NCBI RefSeq assembly: GCF_003626635.1
Contig: NZ_RAZT01000006.1
Location: 62,001-126,000, forward strand
Reading direction: 5' to 3'
From: Micromonospora musae
Lineage (GTDB): Bacteria > Actinomycetota > Actinomycetes > Mycobacteriales > Micromonosporaceae
Length of the DNA: 64,000 nt
Part shown: positions 9,501 through 17,684 of the stretch, piece after piece
Position numbering within the stretch: the first letter of the stretch is position 1
Layout: every line of letters starts with the position of its first letter
Position numbers and translations under genes: made by a program
Notes under the pieces: generated by a model
What the model saw: the letters and a program-made list of their open reading frames with translations, nothing else
Told to the model about the DNA's origin: nothing
Databases searched by the model: none

Positions 9501-9723
9501 CGTCTGCGCGGAGAACGCCGGCGCCAACCCGCTGATCGCGAACCGGGCGACGGCCGGGTCGTGGGAGACCTTCGCCCTGGTCCGGAACACGGACGGCTCG
9601 GTCAGCCTGCGGGCGACGGTGAACAGCAAGTATGTGGTCGCCGAGAACGCCGGGGCCGAGGCGCTGATCGCGAACCGGGACGCGATCGGCCCCTGGGAGA
9701 AGTTCGACCTGATCACCGTCTGA
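6580..9723 (+). CDS. Secreted glycoside hydrolase (GH95-like) with jelly-roll and fascin-like domains
   Basis: A 1047-residue secreted protein. The signal peptide runs to about residue 30 (PAAAAPTDA). Residues about 40-760 form a long alpha/alpha-toroid-type glycosidase region beginning NPLHGLTVGNGRTGAMAW, a pattern I associate with family 95 glycosidases (alpha-L-fucosidase/galactosidase class). Residues about 790-920 form a beta-rich jelly-roll module, and the last 125 residues hold three fascin-like beta-trefoil repeats (ANGRYVSAGNAG, VNNQFVCAENAG, VNSKYVVAENAG). The ATG at 6580 is preferred over a GTG six bases upstream because AGAGGAG is then nine bases away. It probably degrades extracellular polysaccharide; the family is a recognition, the substrate is unknown. 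Confidence 0.75.
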   Translation: MKVTTPLRIALAVLLSGGIVAAAPSRPAAAAPTDAAFNASTGALNVNRAAYLAKHDIVYNRPNTNPLHGLTVGNGRTGAMAWNANGLTMQVSGVDLSQQSTYAAGLVNLYSNPQLDTGYTTFQQRLSLHDGTLTTRYDNNRTVTVMGAPNSEVMGIHVEDSRPGVTSVGLDLSLWDMSTVQNIADVPDLNTWRTVSTFADASGVGLSRGQTDANNFGYTLAATVEGASYTSQVVNGTRVRLNITPTSSYTIWLTAASRINSPGLNSVAQAKSQLTAVKNTGYTSTLNSYRAWWHDFWAKSFVQYSNTAGDADYLENVYYLATYMIAAGGYGNYPMHFINGVFRATQDNSKWSNGYWYWNQRDVYNSFLASNHVDLLSGFNRLYSRNLAALKSYTTTRYGSDGLWVPETMGWDGNARGTINSDFVNDLYSTGTEAAYNMYLQYRYSNDEAYLRNTAYPYMREAVKFYEDMLDYDSGTGRWYMANSNAHETYWDVRNAITDLAAVRLLFPLTIQVSQQLNLDAGLRAGWQNIVDNLAPYQVQNGAYLPHDPPSSPTRNGENVALELVWPYDRTGIGYPDQQTAITTWNVRPHPYGNVWANDHVHAARLGLGNQAFQGMRTMLQKYQNHPNGMTNNTNGVFEYLGIHLAAMNESLMQSYNDKIRVFPAVPTDSSFVGKFTLLAKDGFLVSSEREAGEVKYVGLRSLYGKTARVVNPWGGQEVRVRRASDNAVLTTTTAAEVSFATTANTVYVLERTAKPLSTYTGTTLTGTANQGEKTLSGTASTLGLGGPGAGGLVNDTMLTYDSGWHHTTSRGYGDYNDDTHHSTTVGAAASYTFTGTGVEYLSERFSDMGNVDVYLDNVFQTNVNLYVAGPRQAQQVVFRRTGLTNGTHTIRIVNRATSVGMVDALRILTGGGPPTSGAVALRAQANGRYVSAGNAGVGNLVASATAVGGPEQFDLVDRGGGNVALRARVNNQFVCAENAGANPLIANRATAGSWETFALVRNTDGSVSLRATVNSKYVVAENAGAEALIANRDAIGPWEKFDLITV

Positions 9724-9725
9724 CC

Positions 9726-9765
9726 GTGCGGCGGTGCGGCCGGACTCCCGGCCGCACCGCCGCAC
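9726..9765 (+). terminator. Perfect 18-bp stem-loop terminator
   Basis: Arms GTGCGGCGGTGCGGCCGG and CCGGCCGCACCGCCGCAC are separated by ACTC, two bases after the glycosidase stop codon. Confidence 0.85.
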
Positions 9766-9839
9766 CCTCACGAGCGCGGGCCACCCGACGAACAACCCGT
9801 CAGCGCCCTCGTCGACCGATTCGGGTCGCGGTGCAACCG

Positions 9840-10241
9840 TCAGTGGTCGTTGAGCCAGAACGCGACGTTCCTGAACTCGTAGTCCAACCCGCCGGTCTCC
9901 ATCAGGCTGATCGTGAACTTGTACTCGGTGCTCTCGTACAGGTTGTACTCGCCGCCCTGAGAGGCCCGGTGCGTGATGCAGTTGCCGTTGCCGCTGGCGT
10001 AGTCCCACCAGCCGTTCCCGAACTCGTCGTAGACGCCCAGGACGACGTAGTGGCCGTCCGCCTGGACGTCACAGAGCTTGATGATGTCGCCGTACTCGGT
10101 GAACTCGACCCGGCCGCCGGGGTTGTCGTCGAGGGTGTACATGGTGTGGTCGGCGGCCAGCGCCGGGCTGCTCATCATGGACGTCAGCAGGATGGCCGCG
10201 GCGCTCGCCGCGGTCATCCGCCCGAACCTGCCGAGCTTCAT
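9840..10241 (-). CDS. Small secreted protein of unknown function
   Basis: A 133-residue protein with a clear Sec signal peptide (basic MKLGRFGR, hydrophobic core, cleavage near SSPALAAD). The mature part (about 104 residues) has two cysteines (KLCDVQ and GNCITH) that could form a disulfide, and many aromatic and glycine residues. The start is supported by GGAGG four bases before the ATG. I do not recognise the family. The space to the next plus-strand gene (10242-10497) presumably holds divergent promoters, but I see no clear boxes. Confidence 0.7.
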   Translation of the reverse strand: MKLGRFGRMTAASAAAILLTSMMSSPALAADHTMYTLDDNPGGRVEFTEYGDIIKLCDVQADGHYVVLGVYDEFGNGWWDYASGNGNCITHRASQGGEYNLYESTEYKFTISLMETGGLDYEFRNVAFWLNDH

Positions 10242-10497
10242 GATTCCTCCGATGTGGTCGACCCGGCCGGAGCGCCGGGCCGTTGATGGTGGTCACCGCG
10301 TTGCGGTATCCGTCTGCGGTGGGCAGGGGAACAGCCGATCTGCGGAGCGGGTGCAGATCCTGGCAGCCAACCCTTGCCGCCTCCTTGCCACCGAACGGCT
10401 AGCCGCCGGCAAGATCCGGTTCACCATGACTTCGTTCGGCGCGTACCGTCGGTGCCCCTGAAACGGATCGATCGAGAGCAGCGTGCGAAGCTGATCC

Positions 10498-10917
10498 GTG
10501 ATCAACGCAGACGTGACTCGCCGCGTTGTGGCGGCATTTCTCGACCAGGTTCGATCCGGTCGTGCCCCCGATCGAGCGGTCGAGCTGATGGCCCCACGAG
10601 TTCTGGCTCATCAGGTGCATTCGGAGCATGAGGTCACGATCGAACGGACTCCCGCGGACTATGTCGAGCACGTGCGGGAGATGCAGGCGACCTGGGGCGA
10701 CTTCTCACTCGAGGTGCACGAGTTCCTGGTCGACGGGGCGCGGGCGTACGTCCGGCTGACGCAGACGGGACGCCACCTGGCCTCCGTCGACGGCCATGCG
10801 GCTACCGGCCGGCTGGTACGTCAGATCAACTCCGTCGTCTACCACGTCGAGAACGGCGTCATCACGCAGTACTGGATGCAGATCGACCGGGCCGGGCTGA
10901 CGCACCAGCTGACATGA
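10498..10917 (+). CDS. SnoaL-like / NTF2-fold protein
   Basis: A 139-residue protein with the layout of the SnoaL polyketide-cyclase-like branch of the NTF2 fold: an N-terminal helix (RRVVAAFLDQVRSGRAPDRAVELM), a conserved HQVHSEH-type motif, and the closing strands GVITQYWMQIDRAGL. Such proteins bind small hydrophobic molecules in a cone-shaped pocket; some are enzymes (ester cyclases, hydroxylases) and many are uncharacterised. The GTG start at 10498 has only a weak ribosome site. No pathway partner is adjacent. Confidence 0.7.
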   Translation: MINADVTRRVVAAFLDQVRSGRAPDRAVELMAPRVLAHQVHSEHEVTIERTPADYVEHVREMQATWGDFSLEVHEFLVDGARAYVRLTQTGRHLASVDGHAATGRLVRQINSVVYHVENGVITQYWMQIDRAGLTHQLT

Positions 10918-11021
10918 CAGCGGTTACCCACCCTGACCGGTTGGCGAAGGTTCACAACCCGGATGGACGAGCCACGAGTCCCTGACACGGTCAGTTCACA
11001 CCGGATTTCGAGCATGATCGC

Positions 11022-12224
11022 GTGAAGATCCAGTTTAGAGAACGTTCTTCCGTTGTCGGGCGACTCGGGGCGGTTGCCGCCGCTGTCGTGGCCGCCGTCG
11101 CCGCCGTGAGCGTGCTCTCGGCCGTGCTGCCGGCGCAGCAGGAGGCCCTCGCGGCAGGCGCCGCGAACGGCGACAACATCCGGATGAACCAGATCCAGTT
11201 CATGGGCGCCCACAACGCCTTCCACCGTGAGATGCAGGGCGCGGAGCTCGTGGAGTCGATCAACATCGACCCCGGCTACCCGTCCTGGGGCTGGTACTCG
11301 CACGCCTCCATCCCCGACCTGCTCGGTCGGCAGAACATGCGCGGCATCGAGCTGGACCTGCTGCCCGATCCGCAGGGAGGCCTCTACCGCAACCCGCTCG
11401 CCCGCCAGCGCGCCGGCCTGGGACCGATCGACGACCCGGCGATGGCCGCGCCGGGCATGAAGGTGCTGCACGTCGCCGACCAGGACTACAACAGCACCTG
11501 CCGTACCTTCGTCGTCTGCATGCAGCAGGTGCGGAGCTGGTCGCGCGCCAACCCGGACCACGCGCCGATCGTGCTCCAGCTGGAGCTGAAGCAGACCGAC
11601 GACCGTTGGGAGAAGCTCGGCGGCGCGGTCAGCCCGGCGTGGGACGCCGCGCTGCTCGACGACGTCGACGAGGAGATCCGCTCGGTCTTCACCGAGAACG
11701 AGCTGATCACCGCTGACGACCTGCGCAAGCCCGGCCTCACGCTCGAACAGTCGGTGCTGAAGAACGGCTGGCCGACCCTCAGGTGGGCCCGCGGCAAGGT
11801 GATGTTCTTCTTCGACAACGGTGGGCCCGGCACGATCCGGGACATGTACCTCGACGGCCACCCGAGCCTCGCCGGCCGGGCCGTCTTCACCCGCGGAAAC
11901 CCGGGTGACGCGGACGCCGCGATCACCATGGTCAACGACCCCCGCGGCGCGAACGCCGCGACCATCACCGACCTGGTCAAGCGCGGCTACATCGTGCGTA
12001 CCCGGTCGGACGAGCCGTTGAGCACGGTGAAGAACGAGGAGTTCAGCCGGCTGGACGTCGCGCTGTCCAGCGGCGCGCAGATGGTCACCACCGACTTCCC
12101 GACGGTGGGCATGGCCGCCCGGTACGACAGCGACTTCGTCGGTGAACTTCCCGGTGGGGTCTCGGTGCGCTGTAACCCGGTCTCCGCACCCCGCAACTGC
12201 CACGACGGCAAACTCGAGCGCTGA
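11022..12224 (+). CDS. Secreted calcium-dependent phosphoinositide-type phospholipase C
   Basis: A 400-residue exported protein. Residues 1-45 form a long twin-basic/hydrophobic signal ending near EALAAGAA. The mature part matches the PI-PLC TIM-barrel: QIQFMGAHNAFH carries the first catalytic His, RGIELDLLPD the metal-binding Glu/Asp, and VLHVAD the second His, with later strands ending MVTTDFPTVG. It likely cleaves phosphoinositides or related lipids outside the cell. The GTG start gives the basic N-region expected of a signal peptide. A bidirectional hairpin follows. Confidence 0.8.
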   Translation: MKIQFRERSSVVGRLGAVAAAVVAAVAAVSVLSAVLPAQQEALAAGAANGDNIRMNQIQFMGAHNAFHREMQGAELVESINIDPGYPSWGWYSHASIPDLLGRQNMRGIELDLLPDPQGGLYRNPLARQRAGLGPIDDPAMAAPGMKVLHVADQDYNSTCRTFVVCMQQVRSWSRANPDHAPIVLQLELKQTDDRWEKLGGAVSPAWDAALLDDVDEEIRSVFTENELITADDLRKPGLTLEQSVLKNGWPTLRWARGKVMFFFDNGGPGTIRDMYLDGHPSLAGRAVFTRGNPGDADAAITMVNDPRGANAATITDLVKRGYIVRTRSDEPLSTVKNEEFSRLDVALSSGAQMVTTDFPTVGMAARYDSDFVGELPGGVSVRCNPVSAPRNCHDGKLER

Positions 12225-12236
12225 CGTCCGCACTCC

Positions 12237-12277
12237 CGGCCGGGCGCCGGTGGCTCGAAGCCACCGGCGCCCGGCCG
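12237..12277. terminator. Bidirectional 19-bp stem-loop terminator
   Basis: CGGCCGGGCGCCGGTGGCT and its exact complement are separated by CGA, sitting between the convergent phospholipase gene and the following minus-strand gene. Confidence 0.85.
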
Positions 12278-12288
12278 ACATCGTTCAC

Positions 12289-13029
12289 TCAGGCCACCGA
12301 GCCGGTGTGGCAGAGCAGCTTGAGCTGGTCGAGGGTGAGTTCCTGGGTACGGTCGGCCGCCTTGCTGCTGATCCAGCCGTACACTCGCCGGTTCGGCAGC
12401 TCGGCCGGGGTTCCGGGGGTCACGTCGGCGCCCTCCGACCGCACGATCTTCTCGATCATCCTCGCCAGCTCGGTGGGGCCTCCGCCCCCGTAGCCGACGC
12501 TGTACCCGGCCCCCTGCGTCTCGGGCAGGAGGTGCAGGTTGCCCCGGTCGCTGCGCACCCAGACCAGGTCCGCCTCCCGGTCGATGATCAGCGCGTCGAG
12601 GCGTTCACCGGCGGCGAGCGCGAGCGGCGCGTAGGTGAGGTGCTGCCAGCTCTCGTGATCGCCGCCGACCGTGCGGTGGTGGTGCGCGGCGACCGGGAGC
12701 CAGGTCAGCGGATCGCGGTACGTCTGCCAGCAGGCGCATCCGTCGCCGGAGACGGCGGAGGGCGAGTCGGGGTCGTCACGGACGCAGGGGTGCCAGAGGT
12801 TCGGCGCATCCTTCGGACCGACGAGGGTGACGTGGAGGGCGTCGGCGTCGCAGGGGACCAGTCGTTCGAGCCACTCCGCCGCGTACCGGCTTCCGGCGGG
12901 GTCGAACCGCTGTGCGGCGTTGAGGGCGCTTCCCGGGCCGATCGGCGGTTCGATGTGCAGGACGAAGTTCCAGTAACCCCTTGCCGGGTCGTGCGTCAGG
13001 TGCAGGTCGCGCTCGTACTGGTACGTCAT
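12289..13029 (-). CDS. Protein of unknown function (246 aa)
   Basis: A soluble 246-residue protein with no signal peptide or membrane segment. It has a short Cys pair (GDGCACWQTY), a LPVAAHHHRTVGGDHESW histidine cluster and a central DALIIDREADLVWVRS strand. The ATG at 13027-13029 is supported by AAGGAGAAGG upstream. I do not recognise the family. Its 3-prime end faces the phospholipase across a shared terminator and it has no obvious functional neighbour. Confidence 0.6.
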   Translation of the reverse strand: MTYQYERDLHLTHDPARGYWNFVLHIEPPIGPGSALNAAQRFDPAGSRYAAEWLERLVPCDADALHVTLVGPKDAPNLWHPCVRDDPDSPSAVSGDGCACWQTYRDPLTWLPVAAHHHRTVGGDHESWQHLTYAPLALAAGERLDALIIDREADLVWVRSDRGNLHLLPETQGAGYSVGYGGGGPTELARMIEKIVRSEGADVTPGTPAELPNRRVYGWISSKAADRTQELTLDQLKLLCHTGSVA

Positions 13030-13253
13030 CGAGGACCTTCTCCTTCCTGACCGGCGCAGGCCGGAAGAGTGATCAGCACGGCACAGACAGTAGTTCGATC
13101 GGATGGGATGAGCCACCGCTGGGACCGAAGTCCCGCCGTACGATCCGACATCGCCCCGCAGTCGCCTCGCCGATCAGCCCACAGTGGAGGCAGTCCGGTG
13201 CGCCGCCCGTCCACGCCGGAAGTCGCGCCCCAAGAACGCCCGCACGGCAGCCG

Positions 13254-14492
13254 TCAGAGCACGCCGTCGAGGCGTCCCCGCCAGCCCGCCAGGACCTTGC
13301 CGGGGTCGGTGGCCAGCACCCGGTCGAGGATGGTCGCGTAGACGTCCCGGAAGTCGGTGGTGAACTTCAGGTCACCGTCGTCGAGGTCGGTGAGGCTCGG
13401 CGGCTCGCCGTAGAGGCCGCCGCGCACCGGCGCGCCGACGAGCAGCGCGTTCGAGGCGGTGCCGTGGTCGGTGCCGTCCGAGGCGTTGGCGCGCACCCGC
13501 CGGCCGAACTCCGAGTAGATCATCACGACGACCTTGCGGCCCGCGTCGGTGCGCGACATCCGGTCGACGAAGCGGTCCACCGCCCGGTCCAGTTGCCCGA
13601 GCAGCACCTCCTGCAGTTGCTTCTCGTCCGCGTGGGTGTCGAAGCCGCCGAGCGACACCGAGAAGACCCGGGTGGAGACACCCGCGTCGATGCACTGCGC
13701 GACGAGGTCGAGCTGGGCGTCCAGGGAGGACCGGGCACCGCCGGTCGCGGTGGCGGGGGCCGCCTCCCCCTCGCTCCCCTCCCCCGGCTCGGCCGCGTCG
13801 CGTACCCCCTTGATCATGTCGTCGACGGCGTGCAGGTCGGCGAAGCAGGCCGCGGCGCGGGCCCGGGCCGGCGAATCGTCCGGCGCGGCGGCGGCGAGCG
13901 CGGTCAGCGTCGGTTGCGTCAGCCCCCTGGCCGCCTTGCGTTCGGTCACCGGCACCGACGCGCCGGCGCTCCTCTCCCCGGCCAGCAGCGGTGGCAGCGC
14001 GGGCTCGAAGGAGACCGCGAGTCGCGGATCCCCACCGGCGTCGTCGAGCCACCGGCCCAGCCAGCCGGTGGTGCCGGGGCGATCCGGCTGGGCGGTGTGC
14101 CAGATGTCCATGGACCGGAAGTGGCTGCGGTCGGGCTTCGGATAGCCGACGCCCCGCACCACCGCGAGCTGTCCCTCGCCGAAGCGCCGGTGCAGGCCGG
14201 TCAGCGCGGGGTTGAGACCGAACCCGTCGTCGAGCCGCTTGACCTCCTCCGCCTGGTACGCCAGGTCGGGGCGCGCATCCTGGTACGCGGCGTCGGCGTA
14301 CGGGATGACGGTGTTCAGGCCGTCGTTGCCGCCGTAGAGGGTGACCAGGACCAGGGTGCGGGCCTCAGGGTCGCGGTCACCGGCGGTGGCGAGCAGGTCC
14401 TCCAGGCGGTACGCGGCGGCGCCGGCTGCGAGCGCGGTCGCACCGACCACGCCGCTGGCCACCAGGAACCGCCGTCGGGTCAGGGTGTCCAC
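13254..14492 (-). CDS. DUF1501 protein with twin-arginine signal
   Basis: A 412-residue protein beginning MDTLTRRRFLVASG, a twin-arginine export signal. The body carries LVLVTLYGGNDGLNTVIP near residue 48 and, C-terminal, VVMIYSEFGRRVRANAS and DGTDHGTASNALLVG, the conserved alkaline-phosphatase-superfamily-like core of DUF1501. The GTG start has AAGGAG upstream. It lies 13 bases after the DUF1800 gene; these two families are found together as operons in many bacteria, encoding exported proteins of unresolved function. Confidence 0.85.
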   Translation of the reverse strand: MDTLTRRRFLVASGVVGATALAAGAAAYRLEDLLATAGDRDPEARTLVLVTLYGGNDGLNTVIPYADAAYQDARPDLAYQAEEVKRLDDGFGLNPALTGLHRRFGEGQLAVVRGVGYPKPDRSHFRSMDIWHTAQPDRPGTTGWLGRWLDDAGGDPRLAVSFEPALPPLLAGERSAGASVPVTERKAARGLTQPTLTALAAAAPDDSPARARAAACFADLHAVDDMIKGVRDAAEPGEGSEGEAAPATATGGARSSLDAQLDLVAQCIDAGVSTRVFSVSLGGFDTHADEKQLQEVLLGQLDRAVDRFVDRMSRTDAGRKVVVMIYSEFGRRVRANASDGTDHGTASNALLVGAPVRGGLYGEPPSLTDLDDGDLKFTTDFRDVYATILDRVLATDPGKVLAGWRGRLDGVL

Positions 14493-14505
14493 GAATGTCT
14501 CCTTC

Positions 14506-15807
14506 TCAACTCACCGCGTACTCGGGACTGACCAGGCCGGTCACCAGCAGCCGGCGTGGGTCGTCCGCCAGCGGGGTCAGCGCGGCCCGGGTGCGCGCGC
14601 TCCATCTGTCGACCACGAGCAGTCGGGCCAGGGCGTCGGGACGCCCGGCGGTCGGCGCGGCGGTGAGCCGTGCCAGGACCGCCGGGGCGGCCGCACCGGC
14701 GAGCTGGTTGGCGAGGCGCAGTCGGGCCTGCAACGACGAGGTGGTCAGCCAGGCGGTGCCGGCCGGCCAGCCGCCGACGCTCGGTGGGCGCAGCGGCATC
14801 TGGTCGAGGGCGTTCAGTCCGGCCATCAGTTGCCGCCGGCCCTGCTCGGGCAGCGCGGACGGTCGTACGCCCAGCTGGCGGGCCGCGCCGACCAACCACT
14901 CCACCGGCTGTTTCACCAGGTTGTCCCGGGTCTGCGGGAAGGTCGGGGCGGTGAACAGGCGACGCAGCACGGTGACCGTGTCCGGGCCGGTGATGCCTTC
15001 CGGGGGCGGCACGTCGACGCCGGCGTAGCGGAACCAGAGGCGGCTTGCGATGAACCGGGCGGCCTCCGGGCGGCCGGCGAGCAGCCGCGCGTACGACCCG
15101 GCGTCGAAGGCTCCCCGACTCCCGAGGATCGTCTTCGGCGCCTTGTCGTGGCGTCGCTCTTCGAACCGAGCGACGGCGGTGCGCCGGTCGACGAGCCAGC
15201 CGGTGAGCGCCCGCGCCCCCTCCTTCACGTCGGCCTCGGTGTAGCCACCGCCGATGCCGAGCGTGAACAGCTCCATCAGCTCCCGGGCCAGGTTCTCGTT
15301 CGGCGCCTTGCGGGTGTTCTTCTGCCCGTCCAGCCAGAGGATCAGGGCCGGGTCACGCACCATCGCCTCCACCAGCGGGGCCAGCGGGCCCCGTCCCAGC
15401 CGGCGCAGGGTGTCGAGCTGGCGCAGCATCAGCGAGGCGGCGCGGACCTTCTGCACGCTCGTCGCCCAGTGGCCGTGCCAGAAGAACAGCAACTTCTCGT
15501 CGGTCTGGTGCTCGGCGGCGACCATCCGGTCGAGCCACCACTCGGTCACCGCGGTGACCTGCTCGCGTCGCTGCTGGTTGGCCTGCTGGCGTTGCTCGCG
15601 GCTCGCCCCCTTCTCCAGGTGGGCGGCCGGGTCGGGGCCGAGCGTCGGTGTCGGTGTGGCCGCCGCGCCCCGGTCGGTACCGCTCGGGGTGAGCAGCCGG
15701 TTGAGCGTGGCCGGGTAGCCGGCCCGCTCCGCGGCGTCGACCTCCTCGGCGGTGGGTCCGAAGGTCGCCCGGCGTAACAGGTGCGCGACCGCTTCCCGCT
15801 CCGTCAT
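14506..15807 (-). CDS. DUF1800 domain protein
   Basis: A 433-residue protein of the DUF1800 family: AVAHLLRRATFGPT at the N-terminus, LLFFWHGHWATS near residue 110, and LARELMELFTLGIG followed by GYTEADVKEGARALTGW in the centre, all hallmark segments. It is the first gene of an operon with the DUF1501 gene. The pair is often encoded together and may form an exported complex; biochemical role unknown. Confidence 0.85.
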   Translation of the reverse strand: MTEREAVAHLLRRATFGPTAEEVDAAERAGYPATLNRLLTPSGTDRGAAATPTPTLGPDPAAHLEKGASREQRQQANQQRREQVTAVTEWWLDRMVAAEHQTDEKLLFFWHGHWATSVQKVRAASLMLRQLDTLRRLGRGPLAPLVEAMVRDPALILWLDGQKNTRKAPNENLARELMELFTLGIGGGYTEADVKEGARALTGWLVDRRTAVARFEERRHDKAPKTILGSRGAFDAGSYARLLAGRPEAARFIASRLWFRYAGVDVPPPEGITGPDTVTVLRRLFTAPTFPQTRDNLVKQPVEWLVGAARQLGVRPSALPEQGRRQLMAGLNALDQMPLRPPSVGGWPAGTAWLTTSSLQARLRLANQLAGAAAPAVLARLTAAPTAGRPDALARLLVVDRWSARTRAALTPLADDPRRLLVTGLVSPEYAVS

Positions 15808-15904
15808 GTGACCCGACGCTAGACCATCTATGTTCGAGGACGGTCAAGGCGAGGTGCGGGACGGGTCTGGCCGACCGAGGCCAATCCGTGCCGCACGGCC
15901 GGTC

Positions 15905-16669
15905 TCAGCCACCGAGGCCGAGCTGGGGATACAGGGCGGCTGGCGCGGGGACCGCTCCTTGCGGTCGGACGACCTCGACTGCCTTTCCGAAGTCGGCGTA
16001 GCCCAGGGACGCGGCCGGCAGGCCGTCGGCCTCCGGGATCACGAAACTGACGAGCCGGCCCTCGGCATCCAACGTGGCACGGAACGGCTGGCTACGCACG
16101 GTGTCGGGAAACGTCTCGCCCGGATTCGGCTGGAAGTTGATCCCGTTTCCGGGGCGCATTCGGGTCACGTCGAGCGTCCCGGCGACCTGGGAGCCCTCGA
16201 TTCGCGCGGTGACGATCGCGTCGATGAGGCGCGCCGAGCCGCCGGGGTCGTTCTTGCCCGGTGCGAAGCTCAGGGCGAAGTCCGACGGCACGCGGGCGGG
16301 GTCGAGAGACATCCATTCCTTGCCGACGCCAGGGAGATCCGCGTTGGTCTTCATGTAGATCGCGTTCTCGATCATCCGGATCTCGATGACCTGCCCGGAC
16401 GCCGAGAGCTTGGTGGCGGCGCGCCTCTTGACGTTGTCGGCGTACGACCGGATCATCACTATTCCCCCGATATCGGTGTCGACTCGGAAGCTGGTCTCGT
16501 CGATGAACTTCGTACCCGACCGCAGCAGGTCCACGGCCTCCAACGTCGCGCCGGCGTCAACGCTCGCGTGCGGCGCGGCGGCCGGTTCGTCTCCGCCGCT
16601 CGCGCCCACCGAGCAACCCAGCAGAAGCAGCACTCCCACGGCGATCCCGCCGACCGCGCCCCGCGTCAT
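15905..16669 (-). CDS. Lipoprotein, LppX/LprG-like
   Basis: A 254-residue protein with a lipoprotein signal: hydrophobic IAVGVLLLLGC with Cys19 as the probable lipidated residue. The mature part (helix-rich start, then alternating beta strands such as SFRVDTDIGGIVMIRS) resembles the LppX/LprG family that binds or carries lipids across the mycobacterial-type envelope. The similarity is by pattern only. It stands alone on the minus strand, convergent with nothing obvious. Confidence 0.65.
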   Translation of the reverse strand: MTRGAVGGIAVGVLLLLGCSVGASGGDEPAAAPHASVDAGATLEAVDLLRSGTKFIDETSFRVDTDIGGIVMIRSYADNVKRRAATKLSASGQVIEIRMIENAIYMKTNADLPGVGKEWMSLDPARVPSDFALSFAPGKNDPGGSARLIDAIVTARIEGSQVAGTLDVTRMRPGNGINFQPNPGETFPDTVRSQPFRATLDAEGRLVSFVIPEADGLPAASLGYADFGKAVEVVRPQGAVPAPAALYPQLGLGG

Positions 16670-16764
16670 GGCCGCATGCTAGGTGGGGTTCGCAAGCGGG
16701 ATACGGGCTCGGTGTGAGCGCGGCATTGCCCGTCGTCGGCGAGCGGCGGCTCTCCGAGCAATCG

Positions 16765-17061
16765 TCAGCGCGGGGTTGTCGACGGTTGCGGGCACGCGGC
16801 CGGACACGGTTGACGCGCGGCGTCGCGAACGGCCTCGGCGGCGGCGAGTGCCGCGCGAGCACTGTCCAGAGTGGCGTGTCCGGTCTTCGTCAGCTCCACG
16901 TAGTGCCTACTGCGTTCGAACAGTGGAAGGCCGAGTTCGCGTTCGAGCGCCTGCACCGTACGGGAGACCGCGGACTGGGCGACGCGCAGGCGGGTGGCGG
17001 CCCGGGAGAAGCTGCGCTCCTCGGCCACCGCCACGAAGGCGTGCAGGTGGCGCAGCTCCAC
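16765..17061 (-). CDS. Truncated LysR-type regulator (HTH only)
   Basis: A 98-residue product equal to the N-terminal winged helix and linker of a LysR regulator (MELRHLHAFVAVAEERSFSR, then RVAQSAVSRTVQALERELGL). It stops just after the linker helix with a Pro/Cys-rich tail and lacks the roughly 200-residue effector domain. No continuation is found in other frames downstream. The GTG start is one base after the stop of the CGNR gene, so it is translationally coupled. It is either a decayed remnant or a functional short DNA-binding protein. Confidence 0.55.
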   Translation of the reverse strand: MELRHLHAFVAVAEERSFSRAATRLRVAQSAVSRTVQALERELGLPLFERSRHYVELTKTGHATLDSARAALAAAEAVRDAARQPCPAACPQPSTTPR

Positions 17062-17062
17062 G

Positions 17063-17575
17063 TCAGGCCACCTTCCGTCGGTTGCGGTAGGCGCGCATGG
17101 ACGCCTGCGAGGAGCAGGTGGGGCTGCAGTAGAGGGCGGACGTGTTGCGGGTCTTGTCGAAGAAGCCCCGGTGGCAGTTGTCGTTCTTGCACACCTTCAC
17201 CCGCGTCCAGGCCCCGCGGTAGGCGAGGTCGGTGGCCGCGCCGAGCACCTGGGCGAAGCGGCCGAACGCGCCGTCGTGTGCCGGCACGAGCGAAGATGTG
17301 TCCGCCCCGATCACCGCAACCAGCGGATAGCGCGCCGCCACCTGACGTAGGTGGCTCTCGGCGGCCTCCACCTCGGTCGGATCCAGCGAGCAGCCGGAGT
17401 GTTCGCGCAGCAGCACGATCAGGCTGGCGCGCAGCTCGGAGGCGGCGGCGACATCCGAAGCGGCTCCGGCAGGGGTCGCCCCGGAATCGCCGAGCCACTC
17501 GTCGAGCGACCCGGAGTTCACGAACGCGAGCAGCAGGTCGCTCGCCTCGCAGACCACGGGCGGGCAGTTCTCCAT
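17063..17575 (-). CDS. CGNR zinc-finger transcriptional regulator (second copy)
   Basis: A 170-residue ABATE/CGNR-type protein. The C-terminal finger has paired cysteines VCKNDNCHRGFFD and LYCSPTCSSQASMRAYR; the CGNR signature itself is changed to CSSQ, a variant. The N-terminal segment (EASDLLLAFVNSGSLDEWLG) resembles the other CGNR protein in the window in layout. It is divergent from the DJ-1/PfpI gene, whose promoter has the same GGTTCTAAC-like elements as the first CGNR locus. Confidence 0.8.
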   Translation of the reverse strand: MENCPPVVCEASDLLLAFVNSGSLDEWLGDSGATPAGAASDVAAASELRASLIVLLREHSGCSLDPTEVEAAESHLRQVAARYPLVAVIGADTSSLVPAHDGAFGRFAQVLGAATDLAYRGAWTRVKVCKNDNCHRGFFDKTRNTSALYCSPTCSSQASMRAYRNRRKVA

Positions 17576-17595
17576 GTAACGATCGTAGCGCGTAC

Positions 17596-17642
17596 GGCTC
17601 TAACCCTGATGCCCAGAAAGCATAACAACGTGAGGTTCTAAG
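17596..17642. promoter_or_regulatory. Divergent promoter with GGYTCTAAC elements
   Basis: GGCTCTAACC (17596-17605) and GGTTCTAAG (17634-17642) flank the space between the CGNR regulator and the DJ-1/PfpI gene. The first differs by one base from GGTTCTAACC at 2167-2176 in the other CGNR-controlled promoter, suggesting a family operator. Confidence 0.45.
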
Positions 17643-17684
17643 TTCGTAAGGTGACAACGTCAATCGGCGTAAGGAGTTGATCCC

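Noticed and set aside
6406..10008. Very long open frame on the minus strand opposite the GH95-like gene
   Set aside because: Antisense shadow caused by high GC at third codon positions; its translation has no domain and is Val/Gly/Arg-rich. The plus frame has a signal peptide, domains and a terminator.
8013..10286. Long plus-strand frame overlapping the glycosidase 3-prime half
   Set aside because: Arg/Pro/Gly-rich alternative-frame translation that crosses a strong terminator and the antisense small secreted protein gene.
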